A DNA stretch of 16,579 nt from Oscillospiraceae bacterium (GTDB taxonomy: Bacteria > Bacillota > Clostridia > Oscillospirales > Oscillospiraceae): the NCBI GenBank assembly GCA_020025425.1, contig JAHHSD010000042.1:1-16579 (forward strand), given 5' to 3'. Below are positions 1-6,575 of this stretch, in pieces. Below the pieces are notes generated by a model. The model saw only the letters and a list, made by a program, of their open reading frames with translations, was not told the DNA's origin and did no database searches. Each line of letters begins with the position of its first letter. Within the stretch, counting starts at the first letter, position 1. The position numbers and the translations under genes are program-made.

Positions 1-572
1 GCCTGATCCTGTCCGTCCTGCTGGGGCTGGGGGCGGGCGCCCTGGGCGGACGGGTGCTGCGGTCCCTGTCCCTCCCGGACTGGGCCTGTCTCCGGCTCCA
101 GCTCCCCGGCACCGCCTGCTGCGCCTTTCTCCACGGGGCCCAGGACGGCCAGAAATTTCTGGGTGTCTTTCTGCTGACCTGTGCCCTGGCCCAGGGGCGG
201 CAGGACGAGGAGACCTTTCTGGTCCCGGTCTGGCTCATGCTGCTGTGCGCCCTGGGCATGGCCCTGGGCACCGCTCTGGGCGGCGGGCGGATCATCCGCA
301 CCCTGGGCCGGGACATGGTGGACCTGGGCCCCCGGGAGGGGCTGGCCGGCTCTGTCGGGGTGGCTGTCTGTCTGCTGCTGACCACCGCGCTGGGGCTCCC
401 GGTGAGCACCACCCACGCCCACGCGGCCGCCCTGCTGGGGGTCGGCCTGGCCAGCGGCGGGCGGTGGGACCCGGCGGTGGTGCGCTCCATCCTCACCGCC
501 TGGCTGCTCACCTTCCCGGCCTGCTTTGGGCTCGGATTTTTCGCGTCAAAAATTTTTCTCTTGGTTTTGTGA
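1..572 (+). CDS. Inorganic phosphate transporter, PiT family (C-terminal part, 5' end outside the window)
   Basis: The reading frame is open from base 3 with no start codon needed, so this is the last ~189 residues of a longer protein; PiT proteins are usually 330 residues or more. It would import inorganic phosphate across the cytoplasmic membrane with a coupling ion. The visible part contains the two PiT landmarks: GAQDGQKFLG, which corresponds to the family's GANDxxK motif (here with Gln in place of Asn), and LGLPVSTTHA, the second signature near the C-terminus. Hydrophobic helices surround both, and the protein ends in a hydrophobic tail (FLLVL). A GTG at 54 is in frame but lies inside the domain and is not the start. 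A PhoU-like partner, common in this family, would have to lie upstream, outside the window. No clear terminator follows. Family call seen directly; phosphate as substrate is from family knowledge. Confidence 0.85.
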   Translation, partial: LILSVLLGLGAGALGGRVLRSLSLPDWACLRLQLPGTACCAFLHGAQDGQKFLGVFLLTCALAQGRQDEETFLVPVWLMLLCALGMALGTALGGGRIIRTLGRDMVDLGPREGLAGSVGVAVCLLLTTALGLPVSTTHAHAAALLGVGLASGGRWDPAVVRSILTAWLLTFPACFGLGFFASKIFLLVL

Positions 573-678
573 GCAAGTTACAGAAGATTTCTTCGGAATG
601 GGGTATCCTAAATTCACAAACAAACAACCGACCAAGATCCACTCGGATCGCTGATTACTGATAAAAGGAGATTTGATT

Positions 679-990
679 ATGTCTGTTATGGAAATCACCA
701 AGGATAACTTTGAGCAGGAAGTTCTGAAGTCTGAGCAGCCCGTCCTCCTGGACTTCTGGGCCAGCTGGTGCGGTCCCTGCCGGATGCTCTCCCCTGTCGT
801 GGACCAGATCGCCGACGAGGTTGCCTCCGCCAAGGTGGGCAAGATCAACGTGGATGAGCAGCCCGAGCTGGCTCAGAGATTCGGCGTGATGAGCATTCCC
901 ACCCTGGTGGTCATGAAGGGCGGCGAGATCGCCCAGCAGTCCGTGGGTGTCCAGCCCAAGGACGCCATCCTCCGCATGCTGGAGGGCTAA
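679..990 (+). CDS. trxA: Thioredoxin
   Basis: A 103-residue thioredoxin, normal full length. It is the cytoplasmic dithiol carrier that reduces protein disulfides and is itself recycled by thioredoxin reductase. The active site WCGPC is at residues 30-34 (Cys31, Cys34), preceded by the usual LLDFWASW strand-helix junction, and the cis-proline loop MSIPTL is at 71-76. The start chosen is ATG 679: AAAAGGAG at 663-670 is 8 bases upstream. A TTG at 673 in the same frame is too close to the ribosome site. No thioredoxin reductase gene is in the window. The gene is separate from the phosphate transporter (106-base gap) and ends just before a bidirectional terminator shared with the convergent CoA-binding-protein operon. 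I found no convincing promoter in the gap; a small hairpin (GATCC-ACTC-GGATC, 636-649) lies in the leader. Confidence 0.95.
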   Translation: MSVMEITKDNFEQEVLKSEQPVLLDFWASWCGPCRMLSPVVDQIADEVASAKVGKINVDEQPELAQRFGVMSIPTLVVMKGGEIAQQSVGVQPKDAILRMLEG

Positions 991-1031
991 GCACCTCCTC
1001 TCCATTTTCTCACTTCTCCATCTCTTTTCTT

Positions 1032-1070
1032 AAAAAAATGCACTCCGCGAGCTTCGCGGAGCGCATTTTT
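1032..1070. terminator. Bidirectional intrinsic terminator between trxA and the CoA-binding-protein operon
   Basis: Inverted repeat with arms ATGCaCTCCGCGA and TCGCGGAGcGCAT, one mismatch, flanked by an A-run on the left and T5 on the right. It therefore has a U-tract on either strand and fits termination of both convergent units. Confidence 0.9.
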
Positions 1071-1076
1071 GATTTC

Positions 1077-1433
1077 TTATTTTGCGTAGAGACTCAGGCC
1101 CACCAGCAGGCAGCCGTCCAGATAGGGCAGGTTCTGCTCCTTCAGGTAGGCCATCAGGGCCTCGTCCGAGGCGCCGGGCTGGACCACGATGCACTTGAAG
1201 GGCTTCCGATTCTCCTGGAGCAGCTTCAGTCCCTTGGCCGGGTGGATGCACAGATCAATGATGTCGATGTCCCCCTCGATCTCGTTGAGGGAGTTCAGCT
1301 CCTTCCCCACCGAGTAGACCGTGTAGCCCTTGTCCAGCAGTCCCTCCTTGATTTTGCAGGCGTACTTCTCAGGGTTGATGGTGTCGCCCAGCACTGCAAA
1401 CCTCTGCTGGGCCATGATTTCCTTCAGATTCAT
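1077..1433 (-). CDS. CoA-binding domain protein (YccU-like)
   Basis: A 118-residue single-domain protein of the CoA_binding_2/YccU type, a small Rossmann fold related to the N-terminal domain of succinyl-CoA ligase alpha subunits. Seen: N-terminal beta-strand and glycine turn RFAVLGDTINPEKY (11-24), GYTVYSVGKE (36-45), the IDIIDLCIHP strand (57-65), VVQPGASDEAL (83-93, the family's Q-P/G-A motif) and C-terminal LDGCLLVG (105-112). It carries five cysteines or near that number, including C81 and C108. The start is only 3 bases downstream of the stop of the Crp/Fnr gene, so the two are co-transcribed. AAGGGGG lies about 13 bases before the ATG, slightly far for an ideal ribosome site. The biochemical function of this family is not established; nucleotide or CoA binding is by homology only. 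Confidence 0.85.
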   Translation of the reverse strand: MNLKEIMAQQRFAVLGDTINPEKYACKIKEGLLDKGYTVYSVGKELNSLNEIEGDIDIIDLCIHPAKGLKLLQENRKPFKCIVVQPGASDEALMAYLKEQNLPYLDGCLLVGLSLYAK

Positions 1434-1436
1434 GGT

Positions 1437-2105
1437 TCAGATGAGCCCCCTTAGTTTATTTTTATCTACGATCCGGATGCCCCCCCGGAACAGGGTGACA
1501 ATTCCTTCACTGGCAAAGTATTTAAGCAGCCGGGACACCACCTCCCGGGCGCTGCCCATGTAGCGGGCAATCTGCTCATGGGTCATGTGGATCTCGTCCG
1601 AGCCGCTCTTGCTGATCTCGTCCCACAGGAAGATGGCCAGCCGCCGGTCCGCCCGCATGAACAGGATCTGCTGCATGGTCCACATCACGTCGGAGAAGCG
1701 GGTGGTGGTCAGCTGGTATCCGTAGCACTTCACATAGATGTTCTGCTCGGACAGCGCCCGGAAGGTCTGGGAGCTGATCTGGAACACATCGGTCTCCTCC
1801 TCAGCGTCGATGCACACGTCGAAGGTGATGGCCTCCAGCACACAGGAGGCGGAGAGGATGCACACATCCCCCTCAAACAGCCGGTAGAGGGTGACGTCCC
1901 GCCCGTCCTCGGAGAGCATATAGACACGCAGCTGGCCCTTTTTCACCAAAAGGATGCCCACACAGTCCTCATCGCCCCGGTGGACGCTGCCCCCCTTTGG
2001 ATAGTGGAGCGGCCTTGTGTGGTCCACCAACCGCTCCTTTTCCGCCTGGCTCAGGTGCTCCCAGAACGGGAATGCCCGGCGCAGGGCGTCCGTCATCTCC
2101 TCCAT
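1437..2105 (-). CDS. Crp/Fnr family transcriptional regulator, cysteine-rich sensor domain
   Basis: 222 residues, normal Crp/Fnr length: N-terminal cyclic-nucleotide-binding-type beta barrel (about 14-115), dimer helix (about 118-150), C-terminal winged helix with HTH at about 173-200 (MTHEQIARYMGSAREVVSRL). The cAMP pocket signature (GE...PRxATV) is absent. Its place is taken by GDVCILSASCVLEAITFDVC, which puts Cys82, Cys88 and Cys98 close together; Cys48 and Cys127 are the others. There is no FNR-type N-terminal four-cysteine cluster. So it should sense something other than cAMP, possibly thiol redox state (inference). First gene of a two-gene operon with the CoA-binding protein. Ribosome site AAGAGGAG is well placed before ATG 2105. 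It has its own promoter at 2141-2169 containing a small palindrome. Confidence 0.9.
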   Translation of the reverse strand: MEEMTDALRRAFPFWEHLSQAEKERLVDHTRPLHYPKGGSVHRGDEDCVGILLVKKGQLRVYMLSEDGRDVTLYRLFEGDVCILSASCVLEAITFDVCIDAEEETDVFQISSQTFRALSEQNIYVKCYGYQLTTTRFSDVMWTMQQILFMRADRRLAIFLWDEISKSGSDEIHMTHEQIARYMGSAREVVSRLLKYFASEGIVTLFRGGIRIVDKNKLRGLI

Positions 2106-2140
2106 GCTCCATTCTCCTCTTTTCCTATGTATCTGAGAAA

Positions 2141-2169
2141 ACTATACCACCTTTTTGTGGGGCTGGCAA
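2141..2169 (-). promoter_or_regulatory. Sigma-A-type promoter of the Crp/CoA-binding operon, with palindrome in the spacer
   Basis: On the minus strand TTGCCA (2169-2164), a 17-base spacer, then TATAGT (2146-2141), about 36 bases before the crp start. The spacer contains CCAC-N6-GTGG (2147-2160), the half-site spacing typical of Crp-family operators. This suggests autoregulation (inference). Confidence 0.65.
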
Positions 2170-2176
2170 CCGGCTT

Positions 2177-2425
2177 TCACCCGTTTTCTTCGCCTGCGCC
2201 GCCGCAGCACTCCTGCATTGCCTTCATCTGCTCCAGAAGCGCCCGCAGCAGGCTGTTCTGCTCCTCCAGCAGCTCCTCAAAGCGGCACAGCGGCAGCGCC
2301 TCCCTGGGGGCCGGGATCTCATGGATGTAGCGATGCATGGGGACCTCCGCAGGCGGACGCTTTTCCCGCCCCTCCCATTTTGGCTTGGACGGGCCGCAGC
2401 GGCGCGGCCCCTGACAATATGCCAT
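2177..2425 (-). CDS. Small hypothetical protein with paired cysteines and a coiled coil
   Basis: 82 residues from ATG 2425; I do not recognise a family. This start is chosen because GAGGAGG sits 8 bases upstream; the longer frame to 2470 has no ribosome site. Seen: a basic, proline-rich N-terminal half with Cys4 and Cys10, a short helix-forming stretch FEELLEEQNSLLRALLEQMK (49-68) with heptad-like leucines, and a C-terminal CC pair (73-74) followed by a Gly/Glu tail. No signal peptide or membrane segment. It is divergent from the second Crp gene (202-base shared intergenic region) and upstream of the first Crp gene on the same strand, but that gene has its own promoter. Coding status is supported by ribosome site, clean start-stop and non-repetitive composition; function unknown. 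Confidence 0.55.
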   Translation of the reverse strand: MAYCQGPRRCGPSKPKWEGREKRPPAEVPMHRYIHEIPAPREALPLCRFEELLEEQNSLLRALLEQMKAMQECCGGAGEENG

Positions 2426-2555
2426 AAACACTTCCTCCTCTCCACCCGGGACGCAGCCGCCCCGGGCCATTCTTCCCCAGTCTATTCAGCCAAATGCCTA
2501 TTGGTCCCGGTTTTTCCACAGGATTTCAATTTTTGTGGGAAGTTTCTCTGGACCC

Positions 2556-2584
2556 TTGACAATTCCCCGCCGACCCCTTACAAT
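2556..2584 (+). promoter_or_regulatory. Strong sigma-A-type promoter of the Crp-ABC transporter operon
   Basis: TTGACA (2556-2561), 17-base spacer, TACAAT (2579-2584): perfect -35 and near-perfect -10, about 43 bases before the regulator's start codon. This is the best promoter in the window. An upstream CCACA-N13-TGTGG inverted repeat (2516-2538) may be a second binding site. Confidence 0.8.
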
Positions 2585-2589
2585 CGTTC

Positions 2590-2603
2590 TGTCTCAAATG
2601 ACA
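2590..2603. promoter_or_regulatory. Candidate Crp-type operator overlapping the transcription start
   Basis: TGTC-TCAAAT-GACA: four-base inverted arms separated by six bases, the geometry of CRP-family sites, beginning 6 bases after the -10 box. Bound protein here would block transcription, so it suits feedback control by the regulator encoded immediately downstream. The arms are short, so chance is possible. Confidence 0.35.
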
Positions 2604-2627
2604 CGTTTTTGAAAGGAGCGGAGCCCC

Positions 2628-3287
2628 ATGTCCTGCACCATCCCCGAAAAACAGCTGGAGCTCCTGGCCGGCTCCCCCCTCTTTCACGGGGTCCCGTCCC
2701 AGCAGCTGCTGCCGCTGCTCGACCGCCCGGGCTGCACCCTGGAGCACTTCCCATCGGGGGCGCTCATTTACAGCCCCTCCCACTTCCTCCGCCGGCTGGG
2801 CGTTCTGCTCTCCGGCCAGGTGCGGGTGACCAAGCGTTCTCTGACCGTCAGCGTCCTGACGCCGGGGACCCTGTTTGGCGCGGCCGCTGTGTTCAACGAG
2901 GACCCGGACTACACCACCACCCTCACCGCTCTGTCCCCCTGCTCCGCCCTGATGCTGGAGGAGGACCTGCTGGACCGGCTGCTGGGGGAGTATCCCGTGC
3001 TCCGTCAGAACTATCTGCGCTACCTCACCGGACGTATCCGCTTTCTCAGCGCCCGCCTCCAGGCCCTGGCCGCCGGCGGCGCCGAGAGCCGTTTGAGTCA
3101 GTACCTGCTGGAAAATATGCAGGATGGTCAGCTGGTCTGCCCGGCCACCGAGCTGTGCCGACGGCTGGGGGTCAGCCGCGCCTCTCTGTACCGCGCTTTT
3201 GACACCCTGGAGTCCGCAGGACTGATCCTGCGCCAGGGCAAGACCATCTCCGTCCCCGATCCCTCCGCACTGGGCGACACCCTGTAA
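2628..3287 (+). CDS. Crp/Fnr family transcriptional regulator leading an ABC importer operon
   Basis: 219 residues: sensor barrel (about 12-115), dimerisation helix (about 116-150) and winged-helix DNA-binding domain with HTH TELCRRLGVSRASLYRAFDT (174-193). The pocket motif reads GTLFGAAAVFNEDPDYTTTL (80-99). The glutamate and arginine that bind cAMP in CRP are Ala and Tyr here, so the ligand is probably not cAMP. Four or more cysteines are scattered with no Fe-S pattern. AAAGGAG precedes ATG 2628 by about 10 bases. It is the first gene of an operon with the importer; the gap to the binding-protein gene is 38 bases. The context suggests it senses the imported compound or a product of it (inference). 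Distinct from the Crp paralogue at 1437-2105, with which it shares little sequence. Confidence 0.9.
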   Translation: MSCTIPEKQLELLAGSPLFHGVPSQQLLPLLDRPGCTLEHFPSGALIYSPSHFLRRLGVLLSGQVRVTKRSLTVSVLTPGTLFGAAAVFNEDPDYTTTLTALSPCSALMLEEDLLDRLLGEYPVLRQNYLRYLTGRIRFLSARLQALAAGGAESRLSQYLLENMQDGQLVCPATELCRRLGVSRASLYRAFDTLESAGLILRQGKTISVPDPSALGDTL

Positions 3288-3325
3288 GGGACGCCCGCAC
3301 ATACTATCTGAAAAGGAATGATTTG

Positions 3326-4375
3326 ATGAAGAAGCGTACTTCCATTCTCTCCGCACTGCTGTGCCTGGCCATGGTGTTCTCCCTGCTGGCCGGCTGCCAG
3401 CCCAAGGAGGGCCAGCCCGACGGCTCCAAGTCCAATCCCCCCGCCGTCTCCGGCTCTCAGTCCCAGCCCGACAACCAGGGCAAGACCCTCCGCTTCGCCG
3501 CCCTGTCCGGCCCCACCGGCATGGGCGCCGCCTGGCTGATGAAGAACGGCGCCGAGGAGCTGGGCCTGGGTGACGGCTTCCACACCGAGATCATGGCCGA
3601 CAACGCCGCCATCAAGGACGCCCTGATCAGCGGCTCCGTGGATGTGGCCTCCGTGGCTACCAACCTGGCCGCCACCCTGTCTGCCAAGACCGAGGGCTCC
3701 ATCCAGGTGCTGGCCGTCAACACTCTGGGTGTGCTCCAGATCCTGGAGAAGGGCGATTCCGTCCACTCCATCGCCGACCTGAAGGGCAAGACCCTGTACG
3801 CCTTCGGCCAGGGCGCCAACCCCGAGTACGTCCTCAACTACCTGCTCACCAAAAACGGCGTGAACCCCGCCGATGTGGACATCCAGTGGATGCCCGCCCA
3901 GGAGGTCACCGCCAAGATGACCTCCTCCGAGTCCGCCATCTGCATGCTGCCCGTCCCCGCCGCCACCGCTCTGACCATGAAGGACCAGGGCGTCCGTCTG
4001 GCCGTGTCTGTCAACGACGCCTGGGAGGAGCTGGGCGAGACCTCCCTGCCCCAGGGCTGCATCGTGGTCCGCACCGACTTTGCCAAGGAGAATCCCGAGC
4101 TGGTGGAGGCCTTTTTGACCAAGTATGAGGAGTCCATCCAGTTCATGAGCGACGAGGCCAACCATGAGGAGGCCGCCAAGCTGGTTGCCGAGCTGGCCAT
4201 CGCCCCCAACGACAAGGTGGCCGCTCAGGCCCTCCCCCACAGCGCCCTGACCTTCGTCAAGGGTGGTGAGATGAAGGAGATGCTGGAGAACTACTTCGCC
4301 ATCCTCTTTGAGGCTGATCCCGCCTCCATCGGCGGCGCCATGCCCTACGATTCCTTCTACTATGGCGTGGGCTGA
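3326..4375 (+). CDS. ABC transporter substrate-binding lipoprotein (NitT/TauT/SsuA-like)
   Basis: 349 residues. Lipoprotein signal peptide 1-23 with lipobox LLAGC (Cys24), then a Pro/Ser/Gln-rich linker, then a periplasmic-binding-type fold from about residue 52 (LRFAALSGPTGMGAAWLM). Family-like features are SVDVASVATNLAATL (ligand-pocket loop), SIADLKGKTLYAFGQGANPEYVL and a C-terminal NPELVEAFLTKYEESIQFM stretch, as in NMT1/SsuA-type proteins for sulfonates, thiamine precursors, nitrate and similar ligands. The substrate cannot be read from the sequence. It would be anchored on the outer face of the membrane and hand substrate to the permease encoded next. AAAAGGA (3311-3317) places the start at ATG 3326; the in-frame TTG at 3323 is too close. 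Its 3' end overlaps the permease start by 14 bases. Confidence 0.88.
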   Translation: MKKRTSILSALLCLAMVFSLLAGCQPKEGQPDGSKSNPPAVSGSQSQPDNQGKTLRFAALSGPTGMGAAWLMKNGAEELGLGDGFHTEIMADNAAIKDALISGSVDVASVATNLAATLSAKTEGSIQVLAVNTLGVLQILEKGDSVHSIADLKGKTLYAFGQGANPEYVLNYLLTKNGVNPADVDIQWMPAQEVTAKMTSSESAICMLPVPAATALTMKDQGVRLAVSVNDAWEELGETSLPQGCIVVRTDFAKENPELVEAFLTKYEESIQFMSDEANHEEAAKLVAELAIAPNDKVAAQALPHSALTFVKGGEMKEMLENYFAILFEADPASIGGAMPYDSFYYGVG

Positions 4376-5141
4376 GCTGCCTAAAAAGTTTATCCTCACT
4401 CTGCTGCCCCCGGCCTTCTGGCTGGGGGTTTGGCAGCTTGCGGCCTATTTGGTGGACTGCCGGGTGGAGGGCCGGGGCAATGAGCTGCTCCTGCCCTATC
4501 CCGCCACCGTGCTGGCGGCCCTGGTCCGCCTGTGCGGCCAGCCCGCCTTCTGGTCCACCACCGCCGCCTCCCTGGTCCGCATCCTGCTTGGCATGGCCGT
4601 CGGCGTGCTGCTGGGCGCCCTGCTGGCCGGTCTGACCAGCCTCTCCCCCTGGATCGACCGGGTCCTGTCCCCCGGCATCCGGGTGATCCGGGCCACGCCT
4701 GTGGTCTCCTTCATTCTGCTGGTGGTGCTGTGGACCGACCGGAACTTCGTCCCGGCCATCATCGCCGGGCTCATGGTCCTGCCCATCGTATGGTCCAACC
4801 TGTCCCGGGGCATCCGGGAGACCGACCCCCAGCTGCTGGAGCTGGCTCGAGCCTACCGCTTCACCCACTGGAAAACCCTGCGGCTCATCTACCTCCCCGC
4901 CCTGCGGCCCTACTTTCTCTCCGCCGTCACCACATCCATGGGCCTTGCCTGGAAGTCCGGCGTGGCCGCCGAGGTGATCTGCCTGCCCCGGCAGGCCATC
5001 GGCACCCAGATCTCCAACAGCAAGCTCTACCTGGAGGTCCCCGACCTCTTTGCCTGGACGGCGGTTGTGGTGGCCCTGTCCCTCCTGCTGGAGCGGCTGC
5101 TGCGCCGGTCCCTGGACCGGAGAAAGGGGGCCGGGACATGA
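4362..5141 (+). CDS. ABC transporter permease (SsuC/TauC-like)
   Basis: 259 residues from ATG 4362; five or six hydrophobic helices (about 10-30, 68-94, 112-126, 130-146, 185-205, 228-245). The cytoplasmic EAA-type loop ELARAYRFTHWKTLRLIYLP at about 160-179 contacts the ATPase. This is the binding-protein-dependent inner-membrane permease type of the nitrate/taurine/sulfonate group, normal in length (about 250-270). The start lies inside the end of the binding-protein gene and has no ribosome site of its own, so translation is probably coupled. The longer frame to 4308 would add 18 low-complexity residues and is less likely. The stop overlaps the ATPase start (ATGA-type, 4 bases). Confidence 0.87.
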   Translation: MAWAELPKKFILTLLPPAFWLGVWQLAAYLVDCRVEGRGNELLLPYPATVLAALVRLCGQPAFWSTTAASLVRILLGMAVGVLLGALLAGLTSLSPWIDRVLSPGIRVIRATPVVSFILLVVLWTDRNFVPAIIAGLMVLPIVWSNLSRGIRETDPQLLELARAYRFTHWKTLRLIYLPALRPYFLSAVTTSMGLAWKSGVAAEVICLPRQAIGTQISNSKLYLEVPDLFAWTAVVVALSLLLERLLRRSLDRRKGAGT

Positions 5142-5722
5142 TGGAGCTGACCCGTCTCTCCCTCTCCTATGGGGAAAAGCTCGTTCTGGACGGCTTCTCC
5201 CTGAAACTCCCGGAGGAGGGGATCATAGCCCTCAGCGGCCCCTCGGGCTGTGGAAAGACCTCCCTGATCCGGTGTATTGCCGGTCTGGAGCGGCCCAAAT
5301 CGGGGAATATTTCCGGAATTTCTCCCCAGGAGACCGCCATTCTGTTCCAGGAGAACCGGCTTCTGCCCTGGCGGACCGTCCGTCAGCACCTCACCGACGT
5401 ACTCCCCCGGGACCGATGGGACCGGGCGGAGGAGCTGCTGGCCCTGGCCCAGCTCACCGACGAGGCCCAGTCCTATCCCAGCGCCCTGTCCGGCGGCATG
5501 TGCCGCCGCCTGGCCCTGGCCCGATGCCTGGCCCTGGACGCCAGGCTCTATCTGCTGGACGAGCCCTTCACCGGCGTGGACCTGGCCCGGGCCCGCCAGT
5601 GGATGGACCACCTCCGTGCCCTGCCCGCCCCTGTGCTCCTCAGCACCCACGAGCCCGAGATCCTGGCCCTGGCCGACCGTGTGATTTATCTGGACGGCCC
5701 GCCCCTGCGAGTGGTGGAGTAA
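5138..5722 (+). CDS. ABC transporter ATP-binding protein, compact (SsuB/TauB-like)
   Basis: 194 residues. All catalytic motifs are present: Walker A GPSGCGKT (34-41), Q-loop Gln71 in LFQENRLLPW, ABC signature LSGGM (117-121), Walker B LYLLDEP (137-143), D-loop region FTGVDLA and H-loop His171. It powers the importer formed with the two preceding gene products. It is shorter than the usual 240-270 residues of this family: the Walker A-to-Q-loop and Q-loop-to-signature segments are trimmed and there is no C-terminal extension. AAAGGGGG lies 7 bases before ATG 5138; a second ATG follows directly (5141) and either could be used. Overlap with the permease stop is 4 bases. A strong terminator follows, closing the operon. 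Confidence 0.88.
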   Translation: MMELTRLSLSYGEKLVLDGFSLKLPEEGIIALSGPSGCGKTSLIRCIAGLERPKSGNISGISPQETAILFQENRLLPWRTVRQHLTDVLPRDRWDRAEELLALAQLTDEAQSYPSALSGGMCRRLALARCLALDARLYLLDEPFTGVDLARARQWMDHLRALPAPVLLSTHEPEILALADRVIYLDGPPLRVVE

Positions 5723-5732
5723 TATCTGCAAA

Positions 5733-5770
5733 AAGGACGCCCCCTGATTTTTCAATCAGGGGGCGTCCTT
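5733..5770. terminator. Perfect 17-bp intrinsic terminator, bidirectional
   Basis: Left arm 5733-5749 starting AAGGACGCCCCC pairs perfectly with 5754-5770 ending GGGGGCGTCCTT; the loop is TTTC. Flanking A-run (left) and T/C-rich stretch (right) allow termination of the ABC operon and of the convergent XRE gene. Confidence 0.92.
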
Positions 5771-5812
5771 CTTCTGTCTTTGTCTCAGCTGCGGCTTCCA
5801 GTGCCCCGGCGG

Positions 5813-6547
5813 TCACCAGTCAGCCGGGTCCTGCCGCTTCTCTGTGCAGAACCAGCGGACCCCAAATGCGCCCAGCACGATCAGGGCGGCGATGCCCCCC
5901 TCGATCAGGTAGGTGACCCCATCCAGTCCGCTGTGGGCGGAGTCTGTCAGGTTGAACATCGGGGGCAGGGTGGCGGCAAACATGGCCAGGGTCAGTCCCC
6001 AGACCCGCTCCGCCAGCCGGTTGGCCGACCGGCGGAAGTCCTGTGCCTCCTCCGGGGCGATCAGCTCCTCGTCGCTCACCGTCAGAAAGGCCCTGTTGCG
6101 CCAGATCCCCTGGAGCAGAGCGGCGGCCAGGAAAAACACCAGGCCCGCAAAAAATCCCACGGCCGCCCGCAAAAATGCGAAGTTGCCCAGCAGCGCGGCG
6201 ATCAGGCCGCAGCCCGCCACCCCAATGGACAGGAGGCTCTGGTTCTGATACCGCATCAGTTCAGCCTTCAGGATGCGGCGGCGCTGCTTCTCCCCCTTCT
6301 GGCTTGTCTGGGGCTCCTCCCCGGGCTGACCGGGGGCCGCCCGCTCTCCCCGCAGAAGCTCGTCACAGGTGACGCCGAACAGCTCGGCCAGCACCGGGAT
6401 CATGGACAGATCCGGGGCGCTCTCGTCCCGCTCCCAGCGGCTGACTGCCTTATCGGACACGTTGAGCTGCTGGGCCAGCTCCTTCTGAGTCAGGCCCTTG
6501 GCCTTGCGCAGGACAGTCAGAAAGCTGCCTAATGTCTTTTTCTCCAT
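5813..6547 (-). CDS. XRE-family transcriptional regulator with membrane domain
   Basis: 244 residues. Residues about 6-62 form an XRE/Cro-type HTH (FLTVLRKAKGLTQKELAQQL, then VSDKAVSRWERDESAPDLSM). A charged linker (about 66-95) is followed by four predicted membrane helices (about 104-122, 126-147, 183-200, 212-233) and a short basic tail. This layout, cytoplasmic HTH plus four helices, is common in Firmicute regulators that sense the envelope or control neighbouring transporters; the signal here is unknown. The start is ATG 6547, 9 bases after AAAGGAG; an in-frame TTG at 6556 abuts the ribosome site and is rejected. No obvious target operon is adjacent; a palindrome in its own promoter suggests autoregulation. 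Convergent with the ABC operon. Confidence 0.88.
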   Translation of the reverse strand: MEKKTLGSFLTVLRKAKGLTQKELAQQLNVSDKAVSRWERDESAPDLSMIPVLAELFGVTCDELLRGERAAPGQPGEEPQTSQKGEKQRRRILKAELMRYQNQSLLSIGVAGCGLIAALLGNFAFLRAAVGFFAGLVFFLAAALLQGIWRNRAFLTVSDEELIAPEEAQDFRRSANRLAERVWGLTLAMFAATLPPMFNLTDSAHSGLDGVTYLIEGGIAALIVLGAFGVRWFCTEKRQDPADW

Positions 6548-6575
6548 GGCGTACAACTCCTTTCTTCCTGTCCAG

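Noticed and set aside
578..609. TTACAG...TATCCT as a trxA promoter
   Set aside because: The spacer is 20 bases and both boxes are poor matches.
3128..4399. Leftward 423-codon frame opposite the binding-protein gene
   Set aside because: Low-complexity Gly/His/Gln composition and full overlap with a convincing lipoprotein gene.
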